In this document: piece after piece, positions 8,169-17,323 of the stretch
How positions within the stretch are numbered: position 1 is the stretch's first letter
How the letters are laid out: each line of letters begins with the position of its first letter
Assembly: GCA_038118725.1 (NCBI GenBank)
Contig: JAYOIK010000035.1
Coordinates: 1-47,298, forward strand
Source of the DNA: JADHLJ01 sp038118725
Lineage (GTDB): Bacteria > Pseudomonadota > Alphaproteobacteria > Thalassobaculales > Thalassobaculaceae
DNA: 47,298 bases
Direction of reading: 5' to 3'
Made by a program: the position numbers and the translations under genes
The notes under the pieces: generated by a model
Told to the model about the DNA's origin: nothing
Seen by the model: the letters and a program-made list of their open reading frames with translations, nothing else
Database searches by the model: none

Positions 8169-9191
8169 ATGAACATGTTCCTGCACGACTATGTCCTTCC
8201 CACGGCGATCATCGTCGCCCAGATCCTGGCGATCGTGGTGCCGTTGCTCGTGGCGGTGGCGTATTTGACCTATTTCGAGCGCAAGGTCATCGCCAGCATG
8301 CAGTTGCGCCGGGGCCCCAATGTGGTCGGTCCCTTCGGACTTCTGCAGCCTCTGGCCGACGGCGCCAAGCTCTTCGTCAAGGAAACCATCCTGCCGGCGG
8401 GCTCGAACAAGCTGATCTTCACCATGGCGCCAATGCTGATCTTCGTGCTCAGCCTGATCGCCTGGTCGGTGATCCCGTTCGGCGACGGGATGGTCCTGGC
8501 GGATATCAATGTCGGATTGCTGTATTTCTTCGCGATCTCGTCGCTCGGCGTCTATGGCGTGATCATGGCGGGCTGGGCGTCGAACTCGAAATACGCCTTC
8601 CTCGGCGCGCTGCGCTCGGCGGCCCAGATGGTGTCCTACGAGGTCTCGATCGGCTTCGTGGTGATCACGGTGATCCTGTGCGCCGGCTCGTTGAACCTTT
8701 CCGACATCGTCGAGGCGCAGAAGACCGTCTGGTTCGCGATCCCGCTGCTGCCGATGTTCATCATTTTCTTCGTTTCGGCCCTGGCGGAGACCAACCGGGC
8801 GCCGTTCGATTTGCCGGAAGGTGAGTCGGAACTGGTCGCCGGGTATTTCGTCGAGTATTCCTCGATGACCTTCGCGCTGTTCTTCCTCGGCGAATACGCC
8901 AACATGATCCTGATGAGCGGGATGACGGCGGTGCTGTTCCTCGGTGGCTGGCTGCCGCCCTTCGACATCGCGCCGTTCAACTGGATCCCCGGTCCGATCT
9001 GGTTCATGGCCAAGATCGCCATCGTGCTGTTCTGCTTCCTGTGGGTGCGCGCGACGTTCCCCAGGTACCGCTATGACCAGCTGATGCGCCTGGGGTGGAA
9101 AGTGTTCCTGCCGTTCTCGCTGCTCTGGGTGGCGATCACGGCGGGTGTCCTGGTTGCCTTCGACTTGTTGCCGAACCAGATCGCCGGCTGA
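8169..9191 (+). CDS. nuoH: NADH-quinone oxidoreductase subunit H
   Basis: NuoH links the quinone cavity to the proton-pumping membrane arm. The 340-residue polytopic protein has about eight predicted membrane helices. It contains the hallmark TYFERKVIASMQLRRGPN after helix 1, and the charged loops AETNRAPFDLPEGESELVAG and RATFPRYRYDQLMRLGWK, whose acidic and arginine residues are conserved. The first ATG (8169) is used; a second in-frame ATG lies two codons on. The frame of the preceding gap (8135-8168) holds only a ribosome binding site region. Confidence 0.97.
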   Translation: MNMFLHDYVLPTAIIVAQILAIVVPLLVAVAYLTYFERKVIASMQLRRGPNVVGPFGLLQPLADGAKLFVKETILPAGSNKLIFTMAPMLIFVLSLIAWSVIPFGDGMVLADINVGLLYFFAISSLGVYGVIMAGWASNSKYAFLGALRSAAQMVSYEVSIGFVVITVILCAGSLNLSDIVEAQKTVWFAIPLLPMFIIFFVSALAETNRAPFDLPEGESELVAGYFVEYSSMTFALFFLGEYANMILMSGMTAVLFLGGWLPPFDIAPFNWIPGPIWFMAKIAIVLFCFLWVRATFPRYRYDQLMRLGWKVFLPFSLLWVAITAGVLVAFDLLPNQIAG

Positions 9192-9213
9192 CGGGCGGGG
9201 AGAGAGGCTAGAC

Positions 9214-9699
9214 ATGAGCATCATGCAAACCGGCAAGGCCCTGCTCCTCTCGGAGTTGGTGTCCGGCATGTACCTCACCTTGAAGTACTTCTTCAAACCC
9301 AAGGTGACGATCAACTATCCCTTCGAGAAGGGCCCGATCAGCCCGCGCTTCCGGGGGGAACATGCCCTGCGCCGCTATCCGAACGGCGAGGAGCGCTGCA
9401 TCGCCTGCAAGCTGTGCGAGGCGATCTGTCCGGCCCAGGCGATCACCATCGAGGCCGAGCCGCGCGAAGACGGCAGCCGGCGGACCACCCGTTACGATAT
9501 CGACATGACCAAGTGCATCTATTGCGGATTCTGTCAGGAAGCCTGTCCGGTCGACGCGATCGTCGAGGGGCCGAATTTTGAGTTCGCGACGGAGACCCGC
9601 GAGGAGCTCTTCTACAACAAGGACAAACTGCTGGCGAACGGCGACCGCTGGGAGACCGAGATCTCCCAGAACCTGGCCGCCGACGCGCCATACCGGTGA
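9214..9699 (+). CDS. nuoI: NADH-quinone oxidoreductase subunit I
   Basis: NuoI carries the two [4Fe-4S] clusters N6a and N6b between NuoG and NuoB. The 161-residue protein has two ferredoxin motifs: Cys62, Cys65, Cys68 and Cys72 in CIACKLCEAICP, and Cys101, Cys104, Cys107 and Cys111 in CIYCGFCQEACP. An amphipathic N-terminal segment (LVSGMYLTLKYFFKP) anchors it to the membrane arm. The ATG at 9214 follows the strong site GGGGAGAGAGG; the frame is open further upstream but only inside nuoH. A 116-base gap to nuoJ is the largest spacing inside the operon. Confidence 0.97.
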   Translation: MSIMQTGKALLLSELVSGMYLTLKYFFKPKVTINYPFEKGPISPRFRGEHALRRYPNGEERCIACKLCEAICPAQAITIEAEPREDGSRRTTRYDIDMTKCIYCGFCQEACPVDAIVEGPNFEFATETREELFYNKDKLLANGDRWETEISQNLAADAPYR

Positions 9700-9712
9700 T
9701 GGAGATCATTCG

Positions 9713-9742
9713 CTAAGGGGAAAGTTTAAGTTTTACCTTTAG
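9713..9742 (+). other. imperfect hairpin in the nuoI-nuoJ gap
   Basis: CTAAGGGGAAA (9713-9723) can pair with TTTACCTTTAG (9732-9742), with one G-T wobble and one mismatch, around an 8-base AT-rich loop. It has no T-run after it, so it is not a simple terminator. It sits in the only sizeable gap inside the nuo operon, which is also AT-richer than the flanking genes. It could be an RNA processing or stability element. Confidence 0.35.
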
Positions 9743-9815
9743 TGATCTGAAAGAGATAAGGTTTCAAGATGTCGACAATGACACGAATGAGACAACGAAC
9801 GCGGAGGGGCCGGCC

Positions 9816-10430
9816 ATGATAATCGCGGCGCTTGCCTTTTATGCCTTCGCCTTCGTGGCGATCGCGGCCGGAGTAATGGTCGTGGTCTCGCGCAACCCGG
9901 TCCATTCGGTCCTGTTTCTGATCCTGGCGTTCTTCAACGCGTCCGGCCTATTCGTGCTGATCGGGGCCGAGTTCATCGCGATGATCCTGGTGGTCGTCTA
10001 TGTCGGCGCGGTGGCGGTTCTGTTCCTGTTCGTGGTGATGATGCTGGACATCAACTTCGTCGAGTTGCGGCAAGGCTTCATGCGCTACATGCCGATCGGC
10101 GCGCTGATCGGGATCATTCTGGCGATCGAGTTGATCTTCGTGCTCGGCGCCTCGACAATTTCCGGCGATGCCTCGCTGGTCAAGGCGGCGCCGGTCCCGG
10201 CGGTCTCCGAGGTTTCGAACATCAATGCCTTGGGTAACATCATCTACACCCGCTACGTCTATCTGTTCCAGGCCGCCGGCGTGATCCTGCTGATCGCGAT
10301 GATTGGTGCCATCGTGCTGACCCTGCGCAGCCGCGAGGGCGTCAAGAAGCAGCGCATCTCGGATCAGTTGGCGCGGACCCGTTCGGACGCGGTCGAAGTG
10401 GTCAAGGTGAATTCGGGCGAGGGGGTCTGA
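9816..10430 (+). CDS. nuoJ: NADH-quinone oxidoreductase subunit J
   Basis: NuoJ is a membrane subunit next to NuoH and NuoA; its third helix contains the pi-bulge region involved in coupling. The 204-residue protein has five predicted helices and the family motifs VVSRNPVHSVLFLILAFFN and AEFIAMILVVVYVGAVAVLFLFVVMML, with the conserved glutamate and tyrosine. The C-terminal cytoplasmic tail (about residues 170-204) is charged. GGAGGGGCC precedes the ATG. The next gene begins three bases after the stop. Confidence 0.95.
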   Translation: MIIAALAFYAFAFVAIAAGVMVVVSRNPVHSVLFLILAFFNASGLFVLIGAEFIAMILVVVYVGAVAVLFLFVVMMLDINFVELRQGFMRYMPIGALIGIILAIELIFVLGASTISGDASLVKAAPVPAVSEVSNINALGNIIYTRYVYLFQAAGVILLIAMIGAIVLTLRSREGVKKQRISDQLARTRSDAVEVVKVNSGEGV

Positions 10431-10433
10431 GCC

Positions 10434-10745
10434 ATGCTGGAAATCGGCCTCGCGCATTATCTGACGGTGGCGGCGGTGCTGTTCACCCTCGGTATTTTCG
10501 GGATTTTCCTGAACCGCAAGAACGTCATCATCATTCTCATGTCGATTGAGTTGATGCTGCTTGCGGTGAACATCAATCTCGTCGCCTTCTCGGTGTTCCT
10601 CGGCGATCTGATGGGCCAGGTTTTCGCGCTCTTCGTGCTCACCGTCGCGGCGGCGGAAGCGGCGATCGGCCTCGCGATCCTGGTGGTCTACTTCCGCAAC
10701 CGTGGCTCGATCGCGGTCGAAGACATCAACCTGATGAAGGGGTAA
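10434..10745 (+). CDS. nuoK: NADH-quinone oxidoreductase subunit K
   Basis: NuoK is a three-helix membrane subunit of complex I and the homologue of MrpC. The 103-residue protein keeps the two membrane-embedded glutamates needed for proton transfer, in IILMSIELMLLAVNINLVAF and LTVAAAEAAIGLAILV, and ends in the conserved polar segment RGSIAVEDINLMKG. The size is typical. It lies between nuoJ and nuoL with short spacers on both sides (3 and 7 bases). Confidence 0.96.
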   Translation: MLEIGLAHYLTVAAVLFTLGIFGIFLNRKNVIIILMSIELMLLAVNINLVAFSVFLGDLMGQVFALFVLTVAAAEAAIGLAILVVYFRNRGSIAVEDINLMKG

Positions 10746-10752
10746 GGCGACA

Positions 10753-12687
10753 ATGTACGCGGCAATCGTCTTCCTTCCGCTCCTGGGCGCCTTGATCGCC
10801 GGTTTTGGTGGCCGGATCATCGGTGACCGGGGCGCGCATATCGTGACCTGCGGGGCCATGGCGCTCTCGATGGTGTTCGGGATCATCCTGTTCGTGGATG
10901 TCGCGATCGGCGGCAATCCGGTAACGGTCGAGCTGTTCACCTGGATCCAGTCCGGTTCCATGGACGCGGCCTGGGCGCTCAAGTTCGATACCCTGACCGC
11001 CGTCATGGTGATCGTGGTGACCGTGGTCTCGACCATGGTTCACATCTACTCCATCGGCTATATGAGCCACGACCACCACAATCCCCGCTTCTTCGCCTAT
11101 CTCTCGCTGTTCACCTTCTCGATGCTGATGCTGGTGACGGCGGATAATCTGGTGCAGATGTTCTTCGGCTGGGAGGGAGTCGGTGTCGCCTCTTATCTGC
11201 TGATCGGTTTCTGGTATCACAAGCCCGAGGCGAACGCGGCGGCGATCAAGGCTTTTCTGGTCAACCGGGTCGGTGATTTCGGCTTCGCGCTGGGAATTTT
11301 CGGAACCTATCTGCTGTTCGATACAGTGGTGCTGGACGAGATCTTCCAGGCGGTACCGGACAAGGCGGGCTCGGAGATCACCTTCCTCTGGTTCAGCGCC
11401 GATGCCATGACCGTGCTTACCCTGCTGCTGTTCGTCGGGGCCATGGGCAAATCGGCCCAGCTCGGCCTGCACACCTGGCTGCCGGACGCGATGGAGGGCC
11501 CGACCCCGGTTTCCGCGCTGATCCACGCCGCGACCATGGTGACCGCTGGCGTGTTCATGGTCGCGCGCTTGTCGCCGATGATGGAATTCGCGCCGGATAC
11601 CTTGACCGTCGTCACGGTGGTCGGCGCCACGACCGCCTTCTTCGCGGCGACGGTGGGGCTTTGCCAGAACGACATCAAGCGCGTCATCGCCTATTCGACC
11701 TGCTCGCAGCTGGGCTACATGTTCTTTGCCTGCGGCGTGTCGGCCTATTCGGCGGCGATTTTCCATCTGATGACCCACGCCTTCTTCAAGGCGCTGCTGT
11801 TCCTCGGCGCGGGCTCGGTCATCCACGCCATGTCGGACGAGCAGGACATGCGCAACATGGGTGGCCTCAGGACGAAGATTCCGCTGACCTTCTGGCTGAT
11901 GATCATCGGGACGCTTGCCCTGACCGGCTTCCCGTTCCTGGCTGGGTACTATTCCAAGGACCTGATCCTGGAATCGGCCTTCGCCAGGGCGACTGGGGTT
12001 GGCGATTACGCCTTCTGGCTCGGCATTCTCGCCGCCGGCATGACCGCTTTCTACAGCTGGCGGCTGATCTTCATGACCTTCTTCGGCGAGAGCCGCGCCT
12101 CCAAGGAGGTGCAGGATCATATCCATGAATCGCCGCTGGTCATGACCCTGCCGCTGATGGTGCTCGCGGTCGGCGCGCTGATCGCGGGCAAGCTCGGCTA
12201 CGAAGCCTTTGGCGGCCAGGACATGGAGGCGTTCTGGAACGGCGCGCTGCTGGTTCTGGAGGGCAACAACACGATCGAAGCCGCGCATCACGTGCCCGTT
12301 TGGGTGATCGCGATGCCCACGGTGATGTTCGTGCTCGGCACCGGCGGGGCCTATTACTGCTACGTGATGCGGCCAGAGGTACCGGGGATCATCGCCACCT
12401 ACTACGGCGAGATTTACCGCTTCCTGCTGAACAAGTGGTATTTCGACGAGTTGTTCGATTGGCTATTTGTCCACCCGGCCATGCGGCTCGGTCGAGTCTT
12501 CTGGAAGAGTGGTGACGGCACGATCATCGACGGCCATGGCCCGGACGGCGTCGCGGCGGTAAGCCGGCTCATGGCGGCCGAGGCGGGACGGGTGCAGACC
12601 GGTATCGTCTCGCACTATGCCTTCGCGATGGTGATCGGTGTCGTGAGCATCGTTTCCCTGTATCTATTGCTCACGCACGGGGGCTGA
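10753..12687 (+). CDS. nuoL: NADH-quinone oxidoreductase subunit L
   Basis: NuoL is the distal antiporter-like proton pump of complex I. The 644-residue protein has the usual sixteen or so membrane helices. These include the conserved GWEGVGVASYLLIGFWY with the membrane glutamate, KSAQLGLHTWLPDAMEGPTPVSALIHAATMVTAGVF with lysine and histidines, and KRVIAYSTCSQLGYMFFACG. The last ~100 residues contain the lateral amphipathic helix and the final anchor helix typical of NuoL, absent from NuoM and NuoN. This identifies the paralogue. The gene is cotranscribed, with five bases to nuoM. Confidence 0.97.
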   Translation: MYAAIVFLPLLGALIAGFGGRIIGDRGAHIVTCGAMALSMVFGIILFVDVAIGGNPVTVELFTWIQSGSMDAAWALKFDTLTAVMVIVVTVVSTMVHIYSIGYMSHDHHNPRFFAYLSLFTFSMLMLVTADNLVQMFFGWEGVGVASYLLIGFWYHKPEANAAAIKAFLVNRVGDFGFALGIFGTYLLFDTVVLDEIFQAVPDKAGSEITFLWFSADAMTVLTLLLFVGAMGKSAQLGLHTWLPDAMEGPTPVSALIHAATMVTAGVFMVARLSPMMEFAPDTLTVVTVVGATTAFFAATVGLCQNDIKRVIAYSTCSQLGYMFFACGVSAYSAAIFHLMTHAFFKALLFLGAGSVIHAMSDEQDMRNMGGLRTKIPLTFWLMIIGTLALTGFPFLAGYYSKDLILESAFARATGVGDYAFWLGILAAGMTAFYSWRLIFMTFFGESRASKEVQDHIHESPLVMTLPLMVLAVGALIAGKLGYEAFGGQDMEAFWNGALLVLEGNNTIEAAHHVPVWVIAMPTVMFVLGTGGAYYCYVMRPEVPGIIATYYGEIYRFLLNKWYFDELFDWLFVHPAMRLGRVFWKSGDGTIIDGHGPDGVAAVSRLMAAEAGRVQTGIVSHYAFAMVIGVVSIVSLYLLLTHGG

Positions 12688-12691
12688 GAAC

Positions 12692-14206
12692 ATGGCGAGT
12701 GACTGGCCTCTACTGTCCCTTGTGACCTTCCTGCCCCTGGCGGGCGTGATCTTCATTCTCTTCGTGCGCGGCGACGAGGCGACGGTGGCGCGGAATTCCC
12801 GCTATATCGCCTTGTGGACCTCGATGGCGGCGTTCCTGCTTTCGCTGCCGCTTTGGATCGGGTTCGACCCGACCACCGCCGAGTTCCAGTTCGTCGAGAA
12901 GGTCGCTTGGATCCCCGGCGCCAATATCAACTATCACATGGGATTGGACGGCATTTCGCTGTTCTTCGTGCTGCTCTCGACCCTGTTGACGCCGATCTGC
13001 ATCCTGTCCAGTTGGGAAGCGGTCAAGAACCGGGTCCGCGAGTACATGATCGCCTTCCTGGTGCTGGAGACCATGATGGTCGGCATGTTCTGCGCGCTGG
13101 ACATGCTGGTTTTCTACATCTTCTTCGAGGGCGTGCTGATCCCGATGTTCATCATCATCGGAGTCTGGGGCGGCGCGCGCCGGGTTTACGCGGCATTCAA
13201 GTTCTTCCTCTACACGCTGCTCGGCTCGGTGCTGATGCTGGTCGCGATGCTGACCATGTATTTCGCCGCCGATACCACCGATATGCCGACCCTGATGGCC
13301 TTCAAGTTCGCCGCCGATATTCAGCCGTGGCTGTGGCTCGCCTTCTTCGCGTCCTTCGCGGTGAAGGTGCCGATGTGGCCGGTTCATACCTGGTTGCCGG
13401 ATGCTCATGTCGAGGCGCCGACGGCGGGCTCGGTGATCCTGGCCGGCGTGCTGCTGAAGATGGGTGGATACGGCTTCCTCAGGTTCTCGATCCCGATGTT
13501 CCCCGAGGCGACGGACATGTTCGCGCCCCTGGTCTTCACCTTGAGCGTGGTGGCGGTGATCTATACCTCGCTTGTCGCGCTGGCCCAGGAAGACCTGAAG
13601 AAGCTGATCGCCTATTCCTCGGTGGCGCATATGGGCTTCGTGACCATCGGCATGTTCACCATGAACGAGCAGGGGGTGCAGGGATCGATCTTCCAGATGC
13701 TGAGCCACGGCATCGTATCCGGCGCGCTGTTCCTGTGCGTCGGCGTGATCTATGACCGCATGCATACCCGCGAGATCGCCGCCTATGGCGGCTTGGTCAA
13801 CCGGATGCCGCGCTATGCCCTGGTGTTCATGATCTTCACCATGGCCTCGGTCGGCCTGCCGGCGACCAGCGGTTTCGTCGGAGAGTTCCTGGTGCTGATG
13901 GGCGCCTTCGAGGTCAGCACATGGCTGGCGGCCTTCGCGGCCACCGGGGTGATCCTCGGCGCCGCCTACATGCTCTATGTCTATCGCCGGATCATATTCG
14001 GCGTGCTGGACAAGGAGAGTCTTAAGAGCATTACCGATCTGTCACCCAGGGAAATCGCGATCTTCGCGCCCCTGGTGATCCTGGTGTTCTGGATGGGCAT
14101 CTACCCCGCGTCGTTCCTCGACATGATGGCCGTTTCGGTGGACAACCTGATCGCCAATTACAACGTCGCGCTGCTCGAAAGCGGCGTGACCGTCGCGAAC
14201 CGCTGA
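12692..14206 (+). CDS. nuoM: NADH-quinone oxidoreductase subunit M
   Basis: NuoM is the central antiporter-like proton pump. The 504-residue polytopic protein contains the conserved glutamate region FEGVLIPMFIIIGVWGGARR, the lysine/histidine segment VKVPMWPVHTWLPDAHVEAPTAGSVILAGVLLKMGGYGFLR, and LKKLIAYSSVAHMGFV. It has fourteen or so membrane helices and lacks the long C-terminal lateral helix of NuoL. It lies between nuoL and nuoN, and nothing is truncated. Confidence 0.97.
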   Translation: MASDWPLLSLVTFLPLAGVIFILFVRGDEATVARNSRYIALWTSMAAFLLSLPLWIGFDPTTAEFQFVEKVAWIPGANINYHMGLDGISLFFVLLSTLLTPICILSSWEAVKNRVREYMIAFLVLETMMVGMFCALDMLVFYIFFEGVLIPMFIIIGVWGGARRVYAAFKFFLYTLLGSVLMLVAMLTMYFAADTTDMPTLMAFKFAADIQPWLWLAFFASFAVKVPMWPVHTWLPDAHVEAPTAGSVILAGVLLKMGGYGFLRFSIPMFPEATDMFAPLVFTLSVVAVIYTSLVALAQEDLKKLIAYSSVAHMGFVTIGMFTMNEQGVQGSIFQMLSHGIVSGALFLCVGVIYDRMHTREIAAYGGLVNRMPRYALVFMIFTMASVGLPATSGFVGEFLVLMGAFEVSTWLAAFAATGVILGAAYMLYVYRRIIFGVLDKESLKSITDLSPREIAIFAPLVILVFWMGIYPASFLDMMAVSVDNLIANYNVALLESGVTVANR

Positions 14207-14221
14207 GCCGGAGACTAGGAT

Positions 14222-15682
14222 ATGGATCCCACCTTGGTTCCCGCGATGGCCTCGGCGACGCCGGAGATTTTCCTGGCGGCGGCGGGCATGGTTCTGTTGA
14301 TGCTCGGGGTGTTTCGCAAGGAAGACCCGACGGGGCTGATCTCGTGGTTGGCGATCATCTGTTTCATCGTCGCCGGCGTTCTGGTGCTTACCCATGGCGG
14401 GCCGACGGACACGCCGGCCTTCTTCGGGATGTTCGTCACCTCCGAGTTCGCGCAATTCGCCAAGCTTCTGATCCTGGCGGGATCGGCGCTGTCGATCATT
14501 CTCTCCAATGACTATATGCGCCGCGAGGAGGCACAGCGGTTCGAGTATCCGGTGCTGATCGTCTACGCGACCGTCGGCATGATGATGATGGTCTCGGCCG
14601 ATGATCTGATCGCGCTTTATATCGGCTTGGAACTGCAGAGCCTGGCGCTCTATGTCGTCGCCTCGATCCGGCGCGACACCCTACGATCCACCGAGGCGGG
14701 GCTGAAGTATTTCGTTCTCGGCGCGCTGTCCTCTGGCATGCTGCTCTACGGTTGCTCGCTGATCTACGGTTTCGCGGGAACCACCGATTTCGCCGGCTTG
14801 GCGGGCGTGTTCACGACCTTCGGCGATGATTCGGTGCCGGTCGGCCTGGTCTTTGGCCTGGTGTTCCTGATCTCCGGCTTGGCCTTCAAGGTGTCGGCGG
14901 TGCCGTTCCACATGTGGACCCCCGATGTCTACGAGGGTGCGCCGACGCCGGTGACCGCCTTGTTCGCCATCGCGCCCAAGGTCGCGGCGATCTGTCTGTT
15001 CCTTAGGGTCATGGTCGGCCCGTTCGGCGAGCTGATCGAGCAATGGCAGCAGGTCATCGTGGTGATTTCGATCCTGTCCATGGGGCTTGGGGCCTTCGCG
15101 GCGCTGGTGCAGACCAATATCAAACGCCTGATGGCCTACAGTTCGATCGGCCATATGGGCTATGCCCTGGTCGGTGTCGCCGCCGGCAACGAGGCCGGCG
15201 CCAGCGGCGTGCTGATTTACCTCACCGTCTATCTTTTCATGAATGTCGGCACCTTCGCCTGCATCCTGGCGATGCGCCAGCAGGGTCGGGCGGTAGAGGG
15301 GATCAACGATCTCGCCGGGCTGTCGAAGAGCCATCCGATGATGGCGCTGGCGCTTCTGGTGTTCATGTTCTCGATGGCCGGCGTGCCGCCGCTCGCGGGT
15401 TTCTTCGGTAAGTGGTTCGTGTTCCTGGCCGCCATTGACGCGGGTCTTTACACCCTGGCGATCCTCGGTGTGATGGCCAGCGTGGTCAGCGCTTTCTATT
15501 ACCTGCGCATCGTTAAGATCATGTATTTCGACGAGGCGGTTGAGCCCTTGGATACCGCGGTGCCCGGTGATCTGCGCATTGTCATGTACGTCGCGACGGC
15601 CGTGACCCTGTTGTTCTTCCTTGTGCCGAGCCCGGTTGTCGATGTCGCCGACGCGGCCGCCGCCGCGCTCTTGGGGGGCTGA
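14222..15682 (+). CDS. nuoN: NADH-quinone oxidoreductase subunit N
   Basis: NuoN is the third antiporter-like proton pump and the last gene of the operon. The 486-residue protein has about fourteen membrane helices, with LIALYIGLELQSLALYVV (conserved glutamate), FKVSAVPFHMWTPDVYEG (lysine and histidine), and IKRLMAYSSIGHMGYALVG. No terminator is visible after the stop. birA begins 58 bases on, so transcription may continue into the birA-coaX-rnj block. Confidence 0.97.
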   Translation: MDPTLVPAMASATPEIFLAAAGMVLLMLGVFRKEDPTGLISWLAIICFIVAGVLVLTHGGPTDTPAFFGMFVTSEFAQFAKLLILAGSALSIILSNDYMRREEAQRFEYPVLIVYATVGMMMMVSADDLIALYIGLELQSLALYVVASIRRDTLRSTEAGLKYFVLGALSSGMLLYGCSLIYGFAGTTDFAGLAGVFTTFGDDSVPVGLVFGLVFLISGLAFKVSAVPFHMWTPDVYEGAPTPVTALFAIAPKVAAICLFLRVMVGPFGELIEQWQQVIVVISILSMGLGAFAALVQTNIKRLMAYSSIGHMGYALVGVAAGNEAGASGVLIYLTVYLFMNVGTFACILAMRQQGRAVEGINDLAGLSKSHPMMALALLVFMFSMAGVPPLAGFFGKWFVFLAAIDAGLYTLAILGVMASVVSAFYYLRIVKIMYFDEAVEPLDTAVPGDLRIVMYVATAVTLLFFLVPSPVVDVADAAAAALLGG

Positions 15683-15740
15683 GTCTCGTCACTCTCGGCG
15701 ATCCGCCGACCAGCGCGCTCATCCTGTATCGGCACGTGGA

Positions 15741-16526
15741 ATGACGATCCCGAGCGACGAATCCCAATTTGACGCCCCATTGCCCGAACGGGTACGCGTC
15801 GAGGCGTATGACCTTGTCGACAGCACGAACGCCCTGGCGCGTGGCCGGGCCGAGGCGGGCGCCGGCGAATGGACCGTGATCCAGGCAATGGAGCAAAGCG
15901 CCGGGCGTGGGCGGCGCGCCAGCGACTGGCGCTCGCCACGCGGTAATCTCTATACCTCGACGATCCTGCGCCCCAGCGCCCCAATGTCGCGCTGGCCGCA
16001 ATTGTCGTTCGTGGCGGCGCTTGCGGTGGTGGAAATGGCGCGGGTCCTCGCGCCGAGCGCGCTGATCACCGTTAAGTGGCCGAATGACGTCTTGGCGAAC
16101 GGATTGAAACTAAGCGGTATTCTTCTGGAGACAACAGGCGCCGGGCAAGGCGCCGGCGTTGTCGTCGGTGTCGGTATCAATATCGCTTCCCATCCCACGC
16201 AAACCCGTTACGGGGCCACCAGTATCGGCGCGCTGAGCCGGCCCTGTCCGCCACTTGATGTCGCGCGCGCGCATTATCTGAACGCATTGACGCGTGGGTA
16301 TGATATTTGGAGCGCGCAAGGCTTTTCCCCGATCCGTGACGCCTGGACCGAGGTGGCCCACGGCCTGGGGAGCGACGTCCTGATAAGTGACGGCGATACG
16401 CCCGACAGACGCGGCAGGCTGATTGGGATCGACGAGGAGGGGCGCTTGATGATTGAAACACCGGATGGCGGGGCGACCGTGATCTCCGCCGGAAGTTTGA
16501 GTTTTGTTGACACCGGAGAGGCCTGA
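15741..16526 (+). CDS. birA: biotin--[acetyl-CoA-carboxylase] ligase
   Basis: The enzyme activates biotin to biotinyl-AMP and attaches it to a lysine of biotin carboxyl carrier proteins. The 261-residue protein has the BPL catalytic domain with the adenylate loop GRGRR (residues 55-59) and catalytic Lys112 in VKWPNDV, then an SH3-like C-terminal domain. It lacks the N-terminal winged-helix repressor domain of the E. coli protein, so it should be an enzyme only. The ATG at 15741 is chosen because the frame upstream lies inside nuoN. The stop overlaps the coaX start (TGATG). Confidence 0.94.
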   Translation: MTIPSDESQFDAPLPERVRVEAYDLVDSTNALARGRAEAGAGEWTVIQAMEQSAGRGRRASDWRSPRGNLYTSTILRPSAPMSRWPQLSFVAALAVVEMARVLAPSALITVKWPNDVLANGLKLSGILLETTGAGQGAGVVVGVGINIASHPTQTRYGATSIGALSRPCPPLDVARAHYLNALTRGYDIWSAQGFSPIRDAWTEVAHGLGSDVLISDGDTPDRRGRLIGIDEEGRLMIETPDGGATVISAGSLSFVDTGEA

Positions 16527-17323
16527 TGCTTCTGACGATTGACTGCGGAAACACCAATACCGGCTTCGCCATGTTCGAGGGCGAGCGCTGCGTGGGCTCG
16601 TGGCGAACCTCGACCAATGCCTCGCGCACGGCGGATGAGTACGGGGTTTGGCTTACCCAACTTTTGGCCTTGAGCGATCTTTCCCTCAGTGACATTCACG
16701 ATGTCATCATCGCCAATGTGGTTCCCGAGACGGCTTTCAATCTGAAGACGCTCTGTCGGCGGCATTTCGGCGTCGAACCGATGCTGATCGGCGCGCCGGA
16801 GGTGGATTTGGGTATCGCCATCCGGATCGATAATCCAGCCGAGGTTGGCGCCGACCGGGTGGTCAACGCCATCGGCGCCGGCGCGCGCTATGACGGCGCG
16901 CTAATCGTCATTGATTTCGGCACCGCGACGACATTCGACGTGGTGGAGGAGGATGGCGGCTACGCGGGCGGGGTTATCGCGCCGGGCATCAATCTCTCGC
17001 TCGAGGCGCTTTACAACGCGGCGGCCCAGCTTCCCCGGATCGTGATCGAGCCGCCGGCCCATCCAAGCAATGCCAACGAGCCCGTGCATATCATCGGCAC
17101 CTCGACCAAGGAGGCCATGCGGGCGGGAATTTTCTGGGGCTATGTCGGACTGATCGAGGGCATCGTCAATCGGATCAAGGCGGAGTACGGCAAGCCGATG
17201 ACCGTCGTCGCAACCGGCGGCCTCGCGCCGATCTTTCTGTCGTCGACGGAGGCGATTCAGCATGTCGACCCCGATATCACCTTGCGGGGATTGGTGCTGA
17301 TCCATGAACGGAACAAACGATGA
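16526..17323 (+). CDS. coaX: type III pantothenate kinase
   Basis: CoaX phosphorylates pantothenate, the first step of coenzyme A synthesis, and belongs to the ASKHA fold. The 265-residue protein starts with the phosphate-binding motif IDCGNTNTGFAMF and contains the conserved GADRVVNAIGA and IDFGTATTFDVV, both typical of type III enzymes and not of CoaA. It overlaps birA by one base and the RNase J gene by four (ATGA), indicating a coupled operon. This birA-coaX-rnj order after nuoN is common in alphaproteobacteria. Confidence 0.95.
   Translation: MLLTIDCGNTNTGFAMFEGERCVGSWRTSTNASRTADEYGVWLTQLLALSDLSLSDIHDVIIANVVPETAFNLKTLCRRHFGVEPMLIGAPEVDLGIAIRIDNPAEVGADRVVNAIGAGARYDGALIVIDFGTATTFDVVEEDGGYAGGVIAPGINLSLEALYNAAAQLPRIVIEPPAHPSNANEPVHIIGTSTKEAMRAGIFWGYVGLIEGIVNRIKAEYGKPMTVVATGGLAPIFLSSTEAIQHVDPDITLRGLVLIHERNKR

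Noticed and set aside
10726..12291. 521-codon minus-strand open frame opposite nuoL
   Set aside because: It is an antisense shadow; the composition is rich in His, Gln and Arg, and nuoL on the other strand is unambiguous.
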